In this document: positions 47,201-61,200 of the stretch, one piece after another | Layout of the letters: each line of letters opens with the position of its first letter | How positions within the stretch are numbered: the first letter of the stretch is position 1 | Origin: Lagopus muta | Lineage: Eukaryota > Chordata > Aves > Galliformes > Phasianidae | Assembly (NCBI RefSeq): GCF_023343835.1 | Contig: NC_064435.1 | Coordinates: 85,319,788-85,383,787, forward strand | Length of the DNA stretch: 64,000 nucleotides | Reading direction: 5' to 3' | The notes under the pieces: model-generated | What the model was told of the DNA's origin: nothing | The model's database searches: none | Seen by the model: the letters and a program-made list of their open reading frames with translations, nothing else | Translations under genes and position numbers: made by a program

Positions 47201-50200
47201 TTTCTCGTGTTTTTTTAATCGTATGAACAGTCATGAAGGATAAAAGGTGAGAAAATGGATTCTTGGAAAATGCGTGCCCTTAATTGCCGAGGCAAATAGT
47301 TGTATCAAGTGTGAAATGTTGCTGGTTATCTAAGCCAGTTAAAGTGAAGAAGTCACTGGGTGTTAGCCCACTCCTGTTAAGGTGCTCTACATTCTAAGGA
47401 ATGTGAGACCAGGTGTTCAGGTTTGAAGGCTTTGTGTAACATCAAAAGAAGGAAGTGGAAAGAGGAAGAGAAAGAGGGAGGCAAGGAACAAGTAATACGT
47501 GGCTTGTGGGGAAGCCTCAGATATTCAAAAACTCTTACTCAAGGCTTGAACTTTTTCAGCTTTTTTGAATGTCAACTTCCTGCACCATTCTGTATGACTT
47601 TTTATCATAATTTTTAGGCTTCCCTTTCTTTACTTTTCCTTACAATTCTCTAAGCTGAAAATGCAAGGGGAGAGCAAGAGAGCATGAGTGCTGCTTACAT
47701 TCTCGCATTATCAAGAAGGACGAGAGGTAGATCGAAGATCAAATTTGTGAATAAAACTGAAAAAAAAAGTTCAGAACTTGGACCCGCTCCACGTGTTCAA
47801 GATGCTGTGAAGTTTTGTGCTCTGTTTGTATAAGATGGTCAGAAGGTTATTTTCTTCTTGCTTTAGAGAGAAAGCTGACGCTGGGCCTACTTGAAATCTT
47901 GCAGGATTTGCTAAAAGTCATAGGAATTGGTAACAGAAGTCCAGGGTGACTACAGCACATAACTCTAGATGATTGTTTTGGCTCTCTCTCTTCATGCTTC
48001 TAAACTACTCCTGTTAACGTGCTTGTTACTAGGGCTGCAAGATGTCTTCAGAGTCTTCACAAGGTTTCTTGAAATTACCAGCAGAAAAAAGATTTAGGAC
48101 CATGTTCTTCATGAAAAGTTTTTAGAGTTTACACAGTGTTTTCTCTACAGTCATCAGAAGGACCAAAACATTCCATCGTGAGCTTTTTACTTTGTTCAGT
48201 AGGTATCTTACCGAAGAGGAGCATGGACTTGAAGCTTATTGTGAGTTTCTCCTGGTATTTTAGGCTTGTTGTGTACGTGTACAATACTTGTTTGACTTGT
48301 AAGTAAAATACCGTGTATGGTTCCGGGAGCGGGTCGTTTCAGGGTTGTAAGTCCATTGCAGTGTCATGTACAGTTGGTACATTACAGTGTACTTTCATGT
48401 GTAGTCTCATGCTGTTTGCTGTGGTGGGGGCATTGCTCTCTGCTACTAGCAGAACTTTCAGGTTTTGCTGGTAGTCGTAGTGATCTGTGCCTCGCCAAAA
48501 GTCTGCTGAGTGGGTGTTTCAGGGATGAGATTTAGTGCTTACTTTCGCAAGTTCTGCAAACAATATCTGAATTAATAATTTTGCTTTCTTCTTGTAATTG
48601 CATGTTCTTTCTTTTTGGTAATGCCTTCAGAACTTCTCAGTTCATTATCAACACTCAGAACATAATTTAAGGAATAATGTGTATCCTGACTGGTCATAAC
48701 GAAGCTGAAATTCCATCTTGGGCTTCTGGTGTCATCACGGAACTGGGATGGAATTACGGCTTTAATTTATGTACTATGGGGGATACATTATTTATTACTA
48801 TGCATTAGAAAATGATTAATCTCTGCTTGTGTTGCAAGACTATCCTACTGCTAAAAGTCCCCAGGAAGTGCTGAGACATTGTAGAACTTCTTGTGCAGAT
48901 TACAGCTTCGTGAAGCTGCCAAAAAGGCCACTGCATTATTCAAAATCTGCTAGAGGTGATGAAAATTTACACAGCCACTATGGGGCTTTTCCTAACCAGC
49001 AGAATTCCTACAAGGCTCTAACTTGCTAAACCTACCATTTCCCTACCTTTAGTTCCTTTAAAGGTTTCATTTCACCTAAAGCCCTGATCAGATCAAACAG
49101 GGTGAGGAGCGCTGTGTTTTGAGGACCCCCATTCGACAGAGCTCTTTAACCGTAGTCAAGCTCCACTGAAGACAACGGAAATTAATCATGTGCTTAATTA
49201 GTTTGATGAATCAGTTCTTTAATTTCTAATTCTTTGCTTGTTCATAAAACCTATTTCTTAACCCCCCGCTTCCCAAAATTGTGCATGTGTGAATCCGTGA
49301 GCATGGGGAAGCAGCACGGGAACGGTGTGAACTGTTGGAGAATTGCAATGAAATGAACTGATCCATCTGGTTTTCATTCCAGCAGATGCTTTTTTTGTTG
49401 TCGTTTTATGCTCTGATATACTTTGATTTTGGTGAGGTTTTCTAGTAGTAGTGAAGCCAGTGATGAGGTTCTGGTTCATAGTGCCGTGTGACCAGTTGTG
49501 TGACCATCCACAAGTGTGCCTGTGCTGACATGGAGTCACCATGTTCCTTTGTGGCCAGTTCGTGGTGGGGTTCAGCCTTTCTGCTGGCATGGGGGATTTG
49601 TAACCTTGCCTCTTAGGGCCTGTGGAGATGAGTTGGTGTAAGGTACTGCTTACCTCCTAGCAGCAACTACACTGAGCAGCTGAGCAGTGTCCACGTAACA
49701 GAACTGATCCTTGCCTCTTCAGCTGCACGTTAGCGTTTGAGATTTGGGAACGGGGGCTGCAATAATGCGTTTGCAACTGCTGTGACCTGGCTTGGAAGAA
49801 AGAAGGAAAAAAACCTCAAACCCTAAGGAGTTGTAGGAATTTAATTAAAAAGTTGTGGCAAAATGTCTTTGAAGTTCTGAGCTGGATCTGAAGAAAAGAA
49901 CTAGATATTTGTAAAAGATCAAACAGATAGAAATTCTTCAAGAAAAGAGTCACCGATGTAAATTAAATGAATGCTTTATACTAGTACAAAAGTATTATAA
50001 AAAATTAAATACTCCCACTTTCAATGGCAGCATTTTTATCTCAGGCTCTGATGACATGCATAAACCACTCAAGTTTCAGTCTTGTGGGTTACATTGTCAC
50101 CAGAAGCTCTGACTAATAATACAAGAAAGTCTCACAAATGACAGTTGGATATAGAATGACTCTAAAATAATTGTTGGGTTTTTTTTTTGTTGTTTTATTA

Positions 50201-50558
50201 TTTCATATGTTTAAGAAAAAGGAAAAAAAAAAAGAAACTGTCAGTGCCTACTGACTAACTGAGCCTAATGGAGAGTGTTACCCGCTGCCTAATTTTGGTG
50301 GTCGCGTTGTAAATCACAGATGTGAAATCTAAAGCCCAGCGACGAAGTTGATAATCCTTTGGGTGCAAGCATCCTGAAGCTGGCGTACAGAAAGGCGTGC
50401 AAAACACGCCGGCAGCTCTCCCCCACACAAAATTAAAAGAATTGTCATTTAGCAGGGAATACCACGAGAATCAGAACGAGAGACATCCAGCCCTCATCAG
50501 CGCGAGAGCTGCAGAGCCGGCTGCAGTTTCTAGGCAGAGTTTCATCCCGCTGGAGCTG
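44205..50558. other. Intronic DNA, nothing firmly recognised
   Basis: Unique AT-leaning DNA. An A-rich run lies at 44547-44580, T runs near 46542-46580, and T-rich and A-rich runs at 50176-50240. AT-rich homeodomain-type stretches (about 48550-48830 and 49180-49250) may be conserved elements. No repeat family or exon is recognised. Confidence 0.4.
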
Positions 50559-50760
50559 TATAAATAGATCGCTGGTGCCATGCAGATCTGCGCGGGACCA
50601 ATCGCCGCTCCCTCCCACATCACGAGGAGAAGCAGACGAGCAGCGCTCTGCGGCTGCCTCTGCCGTGGTGCCGGCACCGGGCGGCGGGGGCTCCTGAGGG
50701 CAGCGAGGCGCCCAGGTGCGGCTCTCCCCTCCGACGGAGGCTGGCACTGGGCTTCCGCAG
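50559..50760 (+). promoter_or_regulatory. Possible alternative promoter and first exon
   Basis: A good TATA box, TATAAATAG, lies at 50559-50567 and would place initiation near 50590. A CCAAT box (50598-50602) lies downstream of it. A compact CpG-rich patch follows (about 50585-50760) and ends in CAG then GTGTAAGC, a fair donor with its exon end at 50760. This would make a short alternative leader exon about 44 kb into the presumed first intron. The only ATG in the patch's longest + frame (50580) lies upstream of the expected start, so no protein is called. A reverse-strand ORF of 145 codons across the patch has no recognised domain. Confidence 0.3.
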
Positions 50761-53700
50761 GTGTAAGCCGATGCTTTAAAGCCTCCTTTAGATCTTAAAT
50801 TGGCCGTGGCGTTTGCGCCGGCTTTCTGAATGGATTGCAGCCTCGGGAATCCGGTAGCGTGTGAATTGAGATAGCGTGTCACATCAGCAGAGAGAATAGC
50901 CGGCTGTTAACCATTGAGGGAATTATTTCATACGAGACTGGAAAGCCTTCCTAAGCCCTGCAGTTTAACACTTACACCTGCGTTTTTTTTCTGACTGCTG
51001 CTGTCCGTGTTGTGCAGGGAGGGGCTTTTAAGTTGGCTGATAGAAATGAGGAGGAATGTACGTATTAAGGGTGGGTTTCTCAAGGTCCTTCAGCTGGCTG
51101 TGTCTCCTGCTGGTGGTGTGTTAATTGCGGTGAGCTGACACAGTCCTGGATCGTGCCCCTGGAGGCCAGGAGCGACCCTGGGTGTGTTTCTGTGCAGATG
51201 AGAAGGGCTGAATAGTCTGCATTAGTCTCTGTGAGGAGCACCGCGAAAGGCGAGCTGGAGGAGAGGAAAGAAAAAGAATGGGAGGAGGTTTTGAAATGGG
51301 ATTAGGACTCCATGCCTTATTGACATTGCCCCACTGTGAAAGATCAGCCTTGAGGTAGCACTGTTAGACCTGCCAGCCGCTCTGCAAGAGCTGCCGTCTT
51401 TGTGTGCCTGCAGAGGTAACCCAGAGAGACGCAGCTCCGTTCACCCTGGGCACAAGGTTCAACTGTTTTACGCCCCAGTTTTCTTTGTGGGTGGGTACCA
51501 GTTGGGTAACCTGGCTGTTACCTGCTGGCACCTGGGGCTGGGTTGTGCTCGGTGTGCTGCAGGAGCTCCCGAAGTTGTGTAATTGCAAGTTTACTGTCAT
51601 GCAGCAGACGACTGATGGCATAATTTGTATTTTCAAAATACATAAGCAGCTCAGCCTAATCAGGTGGTGTGGTAAATACTTCCAAGAGATAAAAACAAGG
51701 TATTAGAGCAGGAAACGGAGTTACAAACTTCCTTTAATGAGCTGCATATTGTTTGATCATGTTTTTTCATACACATGAGCTTCTGCGTGCCAAATTCTAG
51801 TAATAATTGGCAGCTACTTTGCAGTCCTAGAGAAACGATATTATAAATACTGGGAACAGTGAAAATGAATAGACGTGTCAGTTTGCCTTTCAGACTGACG
51901 TGACTAGCAGGCGATTAGCACCAACAGTAGCAGGCCCGTTTGTTGTTGGCCTCGTCCCTGCAATACAGAGGGAAAGGCAGCTGGAGAAGCAGGGAGGACG
52001 GCTCAGCTCCCCGGGCAGTCAGCTGTGGTACTGCTACCCGGCTTGGGTTACACTGCTGGCTGTGCCGATGTTTAGCTTACAAATCGGAGCAGCCCAGCTC
52101 ATTTCTTGGAGTCCTGAATGTTAAGCACATAAATGGGTACGTTTGGGGTTTGAAAGAGCCTCGTTGGCTTATTCTGGAGAGCTTCCAGCAAAACTTTATG
52201 ATGCAGGAAAAGCCCCAAATTACAAGTCTTTTACCACTTCCAGCGGGTGGCTTGTGATGTTGATGGGAGAGAAAGCGGAGGGAGTCCATGGCCATTTGTT
52301 CACAGATGCCAGTAATCCTCAATGTTTGAAAAAATCAAAATACCAAAATACCCCATGTTTTTTGCATGCAGATCAGCTGCCATTATTTTTCAAAGGCAAA
52401 GATTTTAAATAGCAAATACTAACTTGAGGAGGCTTTGAGGAAAGCACTTCCGAAAAAAATGCTCAAATGGCAGTGAAGGATTTTTGGTTTCCATTTAGCT
52501 TTTTTTCTGTGACACAAATGTGGATATGCTTGTGCTCGTGGGGATTTGGCCTTGTGGGAGTAAGGGGAACACATCACTCTCACAGCGAGAGATTTTATTG
52601 AAAATCAGTTTGTTTTTCATGATAATATCCCATTAACAATTGCAAAAAACCTCCAGGAAAGCAGCAAGTTCATGGGTGGATGAAATCTTTTCACAGAGCT
52701 TGGATGTCCCTGCACGTTTTTGGGCTGAATGATGTCCTCTTACATGCACAAGAAGGGTGATTCTTGCTTCTGAAGGGATTCTAAGCTGAAATTGTATGTT
52801 CTGTATCATACTGGATTAGCGTAAGCCTAAAGGCATTTAATGTTCCTGGCTAATATTTAAATCTCTTAGTTTGTGTTTAAAGCCATACTTTGGTTAATCT
52901 GAAGTATATTTTACTTTTAAATGTATATATACCTGCTGGTTGAAGCTTGTACGTTTTAGCATCAAACACGAGTCGAGAGACTAGCGCTAGAGGAGGGGGT
53001 TTGTCACTTTCTAGAAACTGCTGTATTACTTTTAAAGTGATTTTGTGCTGATTGTTGGCTTTATTTAGTTGCATTCCGGTTGCTGAAAGCTGGATGTTGT
53101 CTTTTCTGTCCCTTTGAAGGAAGGCTGTGCAGTTGGTGATTCTGCAGAGGCTGCTGGGTTACTTTCATTTTGCGCTGTTGGCCACGGGAGCGTTATGTGG
53201 TGCTGCAGTCACTGGTGGTGGGCAGCAAAATGAAACACTGAGTGTGAGATCGAGGAACGCAGAGAGGGGAATAGACTGTGAAAATGTGTGCTGGTTGGTG
53301 CTGAAAAATGAAACTGTTGAGTGAGTGCTGGCTTTGGGATGGCAGAACTTTGCAGGTTGGAAGCAGTTTTGTCCGCAGCTTGAGTAAGTCCTGAAGAGAG
53401 CAGACTGTATTTCACCCATATCACTCCATGTGTATGCATGTAGAGGTACAATATTCAAAATAAGTTGGAAATTTGTTTTTTTTTCCTCTGTTTACTAACT
53501 GTGCTCGCTAAATGCATAGCAATATGCAGCAAACTGAATTTTCCACAAACTGAGCTTTGTAACTGATATTGTCATTATCTATCTTATATCATGAATCACA
53601 TTAAAGAAAAAGTACCTTGTTTCGATCCTCCTGGGGAAAAACCCTTTCTCTTCCTCACCTCCCTCTAAAAACCCCAGACACCCACTTGTCCTGTGTCATC

Positions 53701-56700
53701 TGAAGCAGATCTGACTCTATTATCTGTACCTAAATCTCAGATACACTTTTCCTGTCTTGCATAGGAACAAAATGTTGTCCCAGTTTCTCTAGTTGCAATT
53801 GAGTAGCATCACAAACAAGTGACAGTAGTAAATAGAATGTGTTAAATGGAACAGAGGAAAGATTACAGTTTAATTCCCCAGAAAACATAACTAATATTAT
53901 TCATAAGCAGAATGCAATTCATGGTGAGTAAAAGTAAAGCTGTGTTTCACAGCAGCATAAGTAAAATAAATCTCCCTGGGCAAGGCTCTGCTTGGATTTG
54001 GTACTGATTAATCTTGCAGAATTAGCACTGCAGCTCTGAATTTTCACATCAGATCTGGTTGTTTACCTTCCTTGCCAGTCCAACATCATTTTTCAAGGGC
54101 CAGGACTGATATTTCAGCTTGTTTTCTTTCCTGAGCTTGCTATCTTTCTCTTAGTCTCCTTGTAATAGCTTTGGAATCCGCTGGCCAGTTTGAGCTAAAT
54201 TTAACAGAAAGGTTGAGATCACAAAGACCTTGAATTCCTAGCAGTTTCATGAAACAGGCGGTCGGATGTAGGGCGGCGACAGGCTGGTGACCTTCTGAAG
54301 GAAAGGCTCGTCCATGCTGTTGCAGATGGGAGAGGGCACAGGGGTGTGAGCAGCTGTGGGGCTCCCAGGGCTGGGCCAGCTTTGCTCAGAGCATGCCCCT
54401 TATTGTGCCAGAGGCAAAACCCCATAAACCAGCTGTCCTGACCTCCACCACTTACGGGACTAGCTGGTCTTTTAAGGATCCTAGCTCCTTTTGTGTTTCC
54501 TCTACTGGCTTAGTGAATATAGTGTTTTTAGGTTTCTGAATTTCCTCTATTCTAAGCCAGAAGCTCTCTCTTTCATTTCCCGTGTCCTACAGGTAGCAAA
54601 TGGAACCAGAGGGAGACAAAGTGATGTGACAAGGGCTGGATGGGAGAGCTAGTGTTACAGCCTCTCACTCTTGTTCCACACCCAGAGTCCCTAATGAATG
54701 AGATTTAAACACTGAGGTTGGTTATTAGAGTTCCAAAACCTTATCAGGTGGCTCTGGTAATTGCAAGATGAGAGGTTAAGTGCGAAGCTACTCTCTTGAA
54801 AGTCAAGCTCACTAGAAACGATGGGTCTTGCTCATAGAAACAATTATCTTTGAAGGAAACACGTGCAAATTGATTGCTTTAAGAAAGGGGACAGATAGCA
54901 TGTTAGCTGTGGTGACTGGGCCCAGCTTCCCCTGCTGACTTTGCCCTTTTCATTCATGAATACGGACAGCAGTTGTGAAGTGAGACTGTGGATTTTACAC
55001 AGACTTCCTCCTCGTTTTGGCTTCCGGCTTGCAGCGAGCTCAGAGCTGTCTCGTGTGGAGGGCCAGTGTGAGACATGGGACGGAGAGGGGAAGCTCTCAA
55101 GAAATACTGGGGTACAAGGAAGGGGTTTCACTTGTCCTCGGCCAGGTCCTCAGAAGAGCACTTGGGGTCATTCCTGGTCTCAAATTTGTTATCAAGTCCA
55201 GAAATGTCTAACAGAAGTTGAGCAGGTGGAGCAACTGGCTGTAGTTTGTCTCCTGCACTGGGAGCGCAAGGCAGTTTCCATCACCACGTACTTTTTAACA
55301 ACTTCCAGTGAAAATCTGTGCTCTTATTGCTTGCAAGGGGAAAAATGGACTGTGAGCAGAAGATGCTGTGTCCCTTCTTGTTACACAAGCATTGTAGGTT
55401 GTGTAGATGAGTGGCTTCTGGGAGCCTCCAAGTGGCCTGCAAACCTCTGTGAGCTCAGCAGCTAGTTCCTAATAGTTGGAAGAGGTGACTGAGAGAGTTA
55501 GGCATCGTGTCACAGGATTCTTAACCTTCTGTGTGCTGCTGAAAAGTGGATTGAGCATCTTACAACTAAAATTAATTACGAAAGAGTTTTAAAATTTCAA
55601 GATTTTTGATGATGTAGGAAAAAGTACAGAAGGCCCATCCTGAGAAAGATATCGGAGGGTATTTGCCTTAAGCTGAGATGTCAACACAGTCATCTTAGAA
55701 AGCCATTACAGCCTGAAATTTTCTACTGGCTGTTTTTGCAACTACTACCTAAAATTTTCTATTTTTCATGGAGTTCAGTGGGAGAAAGGTAGTGTTTTGT
55801 GTTTTTTTTTAATTCAGTTTGGTTTATGTTTTCCTTTCTATAACCATTCTCTACTGTTTAGGCAAGAAGGTCAGAGAAATATTTTAAGGAGTAATAGAAT
55901 TAATTTTACAGCTACAGAAATTGTTAGTTGTTTTAACAGAAACTACTTTGTTCTCTCTTCCCTTCTCTCTCCATTGTTTGCTTCAAGATTGCTGTCACCA
56001 TTAGGCTGTTGTAATACTAAATTAAAATATAATATTATGTTCTTATTTTTTTATGGTGACAATAAGATGAATGACAGTAAAATACTTTGTTTTTATGGTT
56101 ATAACAGCATCAGTAAGTCATGTAGACCAGCTGGGGAGGATCTCTGTGGTGCCAAACTTGTTGCTGGGATCCTGAGGACTACATCAGGCACGTTTCAGGG
56201 TTTCTTTTCCTTCTGAGCAGTAAGGTCCCACGGAGTGCATGCCCATTAGTTGTGCTCCAGGACAGCTTGGTGCTTCTAATTTAGTTCCTCTTGGGAGGGA
56301 TTCAGTTCAGCTGCAGGCTCACCCCATAACACAAGCAAGAGCCCAGGCAGGAGGGAGACTTTCTTCAAAAGCCATAGCCCTGATCAGAACAAAAGCAGCA
56401 ATGGAGACGTGTCCTGCAGGGACACTGTAAAATAAAGGGATGGAAAGAAAGGTGTATTTCAGCTGTATGATCTCGTGGCCGTACCAGTTAATAAAACACA
56501 TTTCATCATTTTTCTCAGTTGATGTTCTTCCCTTTTCTTTGCCTTTAGTACTGAAAGGGGAAGGTTGATGCGAGTAAGCCTCAGAGAAGGAAGGCTGTTT
56601 TGAGAAGTTAGAAAGAAGAAATCTTCTACCAAAAGAGGAGTCATATCTTCTTTTAGGAGCTTAAAAAATGCCAAGTGATTGTTTGATGCTAAACAAATCA

Positions 56701-59700
56701 TGACCCATCTCACATTTGTGTGACTTGCTGACATTAGCATGTGCCGCTGGGGACAGCGCTGACATCCTTAAACAAAAGAGGGTGCTCAGATATTGCAGTG
56801 AACTGAGGTTATCAGCCATTGTAATAAAAAGGTGTGCAGACTCCTTTTGGTGTGTGTGTCCTGAGGCAGGGAAGGAGCATATGGTATGGTGAGATGTAAT
56901 GTCATTATTGCTAGCATGACTTTGCAAAATGTCTGATGTTACCTTAGACAGTAGGTGTGAGAGCCGGTCTGGCAGATGTGACAGTCCTGCTTTCTGAATT
57001 TGACAGTTGGCAGCCCAGAGAGCCCGCTACCAAACCCATTATTTGTCAAAGTGCTTGTGCTATGATTTGTGCTGAGGAAAAGGAAGTAGAAGTAGAGATG
57101 ACAGAGACAATAGCACAGTGCTTTAAAAAGAAAAGAAATTACGTCTGGACAAGTAGGCTTGTACAAAAGCTTCATCATTTCAGTGTCCTGTCTCTCCTTC
57201 ATTAAAAGGGTAGATTTGGCTGCAGTAGCCAACCTGGTTTTGTAGCCAACCAACTCTCTTGACCCAGACAGAGGACAACATTTGTTCTCTGTGTGGAAGG
57301 TTTTACTTGCTGGCCAGCCTGCTCCCATGGACTTGCTGATCTCAAATTGTAAGGCCACTGTTGGTTGACTGCAATAGTGCTGAGCTGGTTGTGGCTCAGT
57401 TATATTTTTGTTCTAACAAAAGCTTGTGGTCAAACCTTTCCTGCAACAAAGGTCGCCAGAGGTTTCTCCTGAAGTGTCCTGTTTCTCCTTGGTGCTGGAG
57501 ATACTTAAATATATAAGGAATATAGATGATGGAATCTCTGTATGTATCATCAAATTAATGCATCTCAGAATCCGGTGTTGTATAGCTAGAATGTGGGTTA
57601 GCCTGAGCAAGTAAGGCAGAAGATAAAAGGCAAAATTCCAGGCTCATCTGTCCCAAAAAGCATAAAATTTCTTCTTTTTTCTAGGAGCCCTTGAATTTGA
57701 GGAGCTCAGAATGTATCTGAACACTGCAAATCATCATGTCACACTTGATTTTTCTTAACACCTCTTTCAAGGCCATACACGGCATTTAGCAGAATTACTA
57801 ATCTACTCCTTTCCAGGGGCAGAGCACAAGTTGTACAAAAGATGTTACCTGACAGACTGTGAGGATGTGAACACGTGGCATTCAGGTGTTTGCGTGCTGG
57901 CACTCTTGGCTTTCACCAGAGAGGAGCACAGGAGTTTTGCATCCGGATGAATGTAGGTGGCTGTGCATCAAGTCCACGTGCAGCAGGATGAGCCTCAGAT
58001 GCGTGGCACAGTACATCTCTCTTGTGACACTGCTCCTGTGCTCAGATCCTGGGATGACGAGGTATTTACGAGGGAGCCCAGGAGGGCCTGCAGTCCGTGC
58101 CTGGGAAAGCTGGGGTGATTACGACTTGGAAAGACCTAACAACCTTCTGGGCTAGGGGGAGAGCATGTCTCTGCAGCACTTTTAAGTGATAAACAGGATG
58201 CATTGAGGCACAGGCGCAGTAAGTGAGGGCTGAAAGCCCTTGCTCCAAAAATCAGGTAATAAAATCACTCTGAGCTGCTAAGTGGGGAGTTTATGGTTTT
58301 CATACTGACTCCTTGTCAGAGGCAGGGAAGGGCAGCAGAACCTTTTGTTCAGTGTCTGGGGACAAGAATTCCTATTGGTGAAATGAAGGCACGCCCAGAG
58401 CCTGGTGCTGCCATTTCCCCATCCTTTGTAGCTAGCCATCATACTTAGCCTGCCCCAAATCCCAGAATGTGGACAGGAGAGCCATCTTCTCCCCACCCAC
58501 AGAAAACATAAGCTGTGTCTTCCTCTATAGTTTGTTCTGAGGTTTATTTCCTTTCTTTACTTGATTCTTTGTTTCCACTGCCATGGTTTTTCATCAGTTT
58601 TGATCATAGTCAAGCCATGCTAAAATAATTAATGTACCAGTTGACTGGAATGCATAATCAGTTCAGTCCATGCAACTCATGCAGCGCTTTGAGAGAGACA
58701 CAATTGCTGCAGGGGGAGAAAGGTCCCACTGGTGGCATTTCATCGGCCTGCAGCTCTTGGGAGGTTTTCTTAAAGTCCCTGGCTGACAAAGCAAGGGGAA
58801 TTCTCTGTCTCAGCTTGCATTAAAAGGCAAAATATTTCCATCTTGCAACAGCAGAGCAGTGTAGTGCTTGTTGCATTCCTACAGCTCTGAAGCCAAAGAA
58901 AAAGACCCTGTGATTTTTGTCTGATATCAGAACTTTTAAGAAAGTAATACATTAGGGGGAAATGTGAGCTGATTGATCATCGTTTAATTTCTGGGGATCA
59001 GGAGTATGGCATGATGGAACCCGGACTAAATTCAGCCTCTTTTTAGCTGGCAGGGTCCATACAGTGTGTATGGGAGGAGGATGAGGATTTATGCTTCACA
59101 GTAAGTCTGCCTTTGGCTGTGCTGGGGGGCTGGATGAACTCTGCACCACCTCATTAGTTGCAGAGTTGTTCGAAGCTGCATCCATTTCTCCAGAAGGGGG
59201 AGAGTGGAGTAGTTGGATGCTGGAGGAGCGCACCCTGTGCAGAACTGTCCTTCCGCCCTGACTCAAGCCTGGGCACAGTGCAGAAGAATCAAGGCACTTA
59301 GAATTACGCTGTCAAATCTACTCGTGTAGTTTTTTGCAAAGTCCGTCACATCTGACTGTCAGTTGTGTGACTGAATCGTTGTGCATTAAGATTTCACCAC
59401 TGTTTTTAATACAGTAACCGAAAAAAATCTCTCCCTCACAGTAAAACCGCTTTTCATTTGGCAAACTCTGATTTGTTGCTTCTTTTTCTGTAAAGATCAG
59501 ATGGGTAACAGGAGCTGTACAGCAAATGAATGTATGCTACTCGAGATAGTAAAATACAGGGCTACAATAGGCCTTTTCTGAGCAGCTGTAAAGCTGCTGT
59601 GTGACTACAGTGAAACCATTCAGCCTGCCCCACGCCTGCTGGGAGCACCCAAGGGGAGGGAGTTGTATGGATGGAAGGGCTGCCCGCAGAACAGATTCAG

Positions 59701-59943
59701 ACATGGACAGAGCCACGTCCGGCACCTCGGTTTGGCTTACCAGGTTGTTTCTGTTCATTTGGGGGATGTGAAGTTTCAGTTTCACGTGAGCTAAGAGGTA
59801 CCTGCAGCTTTGCCCACGTCACCACATCACCACTAATTCAGTGTGGGTGTTGTGTTTCTTACAGCCCTCTGAGATGCTGTTATCTTTGTTGTAGAGATGG
59901 AGAAAACTGAGGCACAGGAAAATCAGGGTGAAGCGACCATGTG
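50761..59943. other. Intronic DNA, nothing firmly recognised
   Basis: Unique sequence with AT-rich, homeodomain-type stretches (about 51715-51900, 52590-52900, 53460-53620, 53860-54060) that may be enhancers. A 174-codon + ORF (54941-55465) has no recognised domain. No repeat family is seen. Confidence 0.4.
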
Positions 59944-59983
59944 CATCTTTTCCAACCCTGGTGATTCTATGATTTTATGATTT
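59944..59983 (+). mobile_element. CR1 LINE 3'-terminal stub
   Basis: The sequence ATCTTTTCCAACCCTGGTGA then TTCTATGATTTTATGATTT matches the last 40 bases of CR1, including the terminal GATTCTATG repeats. No CR1 body precedes it, so this is either an extreme 5' truncation or the end of an eroded copy. Confidence 0.65.
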
Positions 59984-61019
59984 AGAGCCAAACTCTCATA
60001 CCTAAAAGGCGCCGTAGAAGCTCAGGTGTCATTTACAGCTATTCCAGCCCTTCAGGAAGTGTCACATATCATTTGCCCCTAGGTCATGTTAAGAGTCTAG
60101 AGGATAGCTGGGAATCCGTCCCTCAAAAAACAGTCTGTCTCTTTAACGGAGACATGAGGGCAGGAGGATTTTACACTGTTTTCAGTCTTAAAATAGAGTC
60201 CCCAGCTACCTTGTATTTGAGCTGGGGAAAGATGGAGGGAGGCAGGAGCTCGTTGATTCAGAGGGGGGGCATTCTGTAAAAGAATTAACAGTTTTTCTTA
60301 AATTAAGAATCATTTCTGGGTGGAATGAGTCACGGACAGGTTGTCCTCGTTTCACTTTGAACTCGCAGCCTTCTCTGGATCTGTGTTACAGCTTTGGAGG
60401 GCTCTGTCCCCTCCCTGCAAATCTGTAGACTTGGCTGCTAGGTGTGAGAGCGGGCTCCCCAAGGGAAGCAGGAGCAGCCTGAGCATGGAGGAGCACAGAG
60501 GAGCAGGATAATTTAAATGGAGCATTTGGGGATTTGTTCATGCTGTAAGCAACTTGTGGGAGTGGTGGAACAGGTGCAGGCCCTGGGCAGGGTTGGGGAA
60601 GCCCATGTTGCTCCTGGTTTGCGTGTTGGTCTTTGGGCTGAGTTTTGGGTTTTCTTTAAGGGAGGGGGGGAGGTAAAGTGTGATGTGGAAAGCTGTACTT
60701 CTAAGAGTTTCTGACCACTTTAGTTGTATTTTCTGAAGTATGTACAGCCACAGAAGGCTGTGGATAATGTCTCCATTTCTTAATTAAAAGCAATGGAAAA
60801 AATTGCTCAGAGTGTCTGTCTGTCATAGCTGAGGGAAGAAAACCCGAAGCAGTTTGGCTCAACTGCACGCAAGGTCAAACTCTCTTCTTTGTCACGTTGG
60901 GAAAGGTTGTTGGTTTCGGTGGGGTCAGCCATAGGTGTAGCCACGGGAACGGCTCGCCGTTCAGGCTTTCAGCAGCACAAGAATGAATGCAGAGGAATAG
61001 AGTTGTTGGTGCTAAAAAT
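59984..61019. other. Intronic DNA, nothing recognised
   Basis: Unique sequence. GC content rises after about 60900. No exon is supported. Confidence 0.4.
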
Positions 61020-61200
61020 GGTGTGGAGGGAATAACCGGGATGCCTGCGCTCCAGCGGGGCCGTGCAAATGCAGGAGCGTGCCGTCCAAGGGAAAGTGAG
61101 CTCTGCGTCGGCTGGCAGCGCCGGCTGCTCGCAGCCGAGGGGTTTTCCTGCTGACACAGCCTGGGCTGCCGGCTCTCAGCCGCTGGCTGAGGCACCGCAG
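61020..61200 (+). promoter_or_regulatory. GC-rich patch, possible alternative first exon
   Basis: A second, smaller CpG cluster (about 60940-61270) ends its most exon-like part in CAG then GTAGGGG, with the donor at 61201. It lies 746 bases upstream of the acceptor of the exon at 61947, so it could be a gene-internal promoter whose leader splices to that exon. No TATA box is seen. The open frames across it lack a convincing ATG start and have no recognised domain. Confidence 0.3.

Noticed and set aside
53127..53324. ORF with a hydrophobic, secretion-like N-terminus
   Set aside because: It begins with GTG rather than ATG, is short, and has no splice or promoter context.
54941..55465. 174-codon + strand ORF
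   Set aside because: No domain or biased composition. Length is near chance expectation for 64 kb read in six frames.
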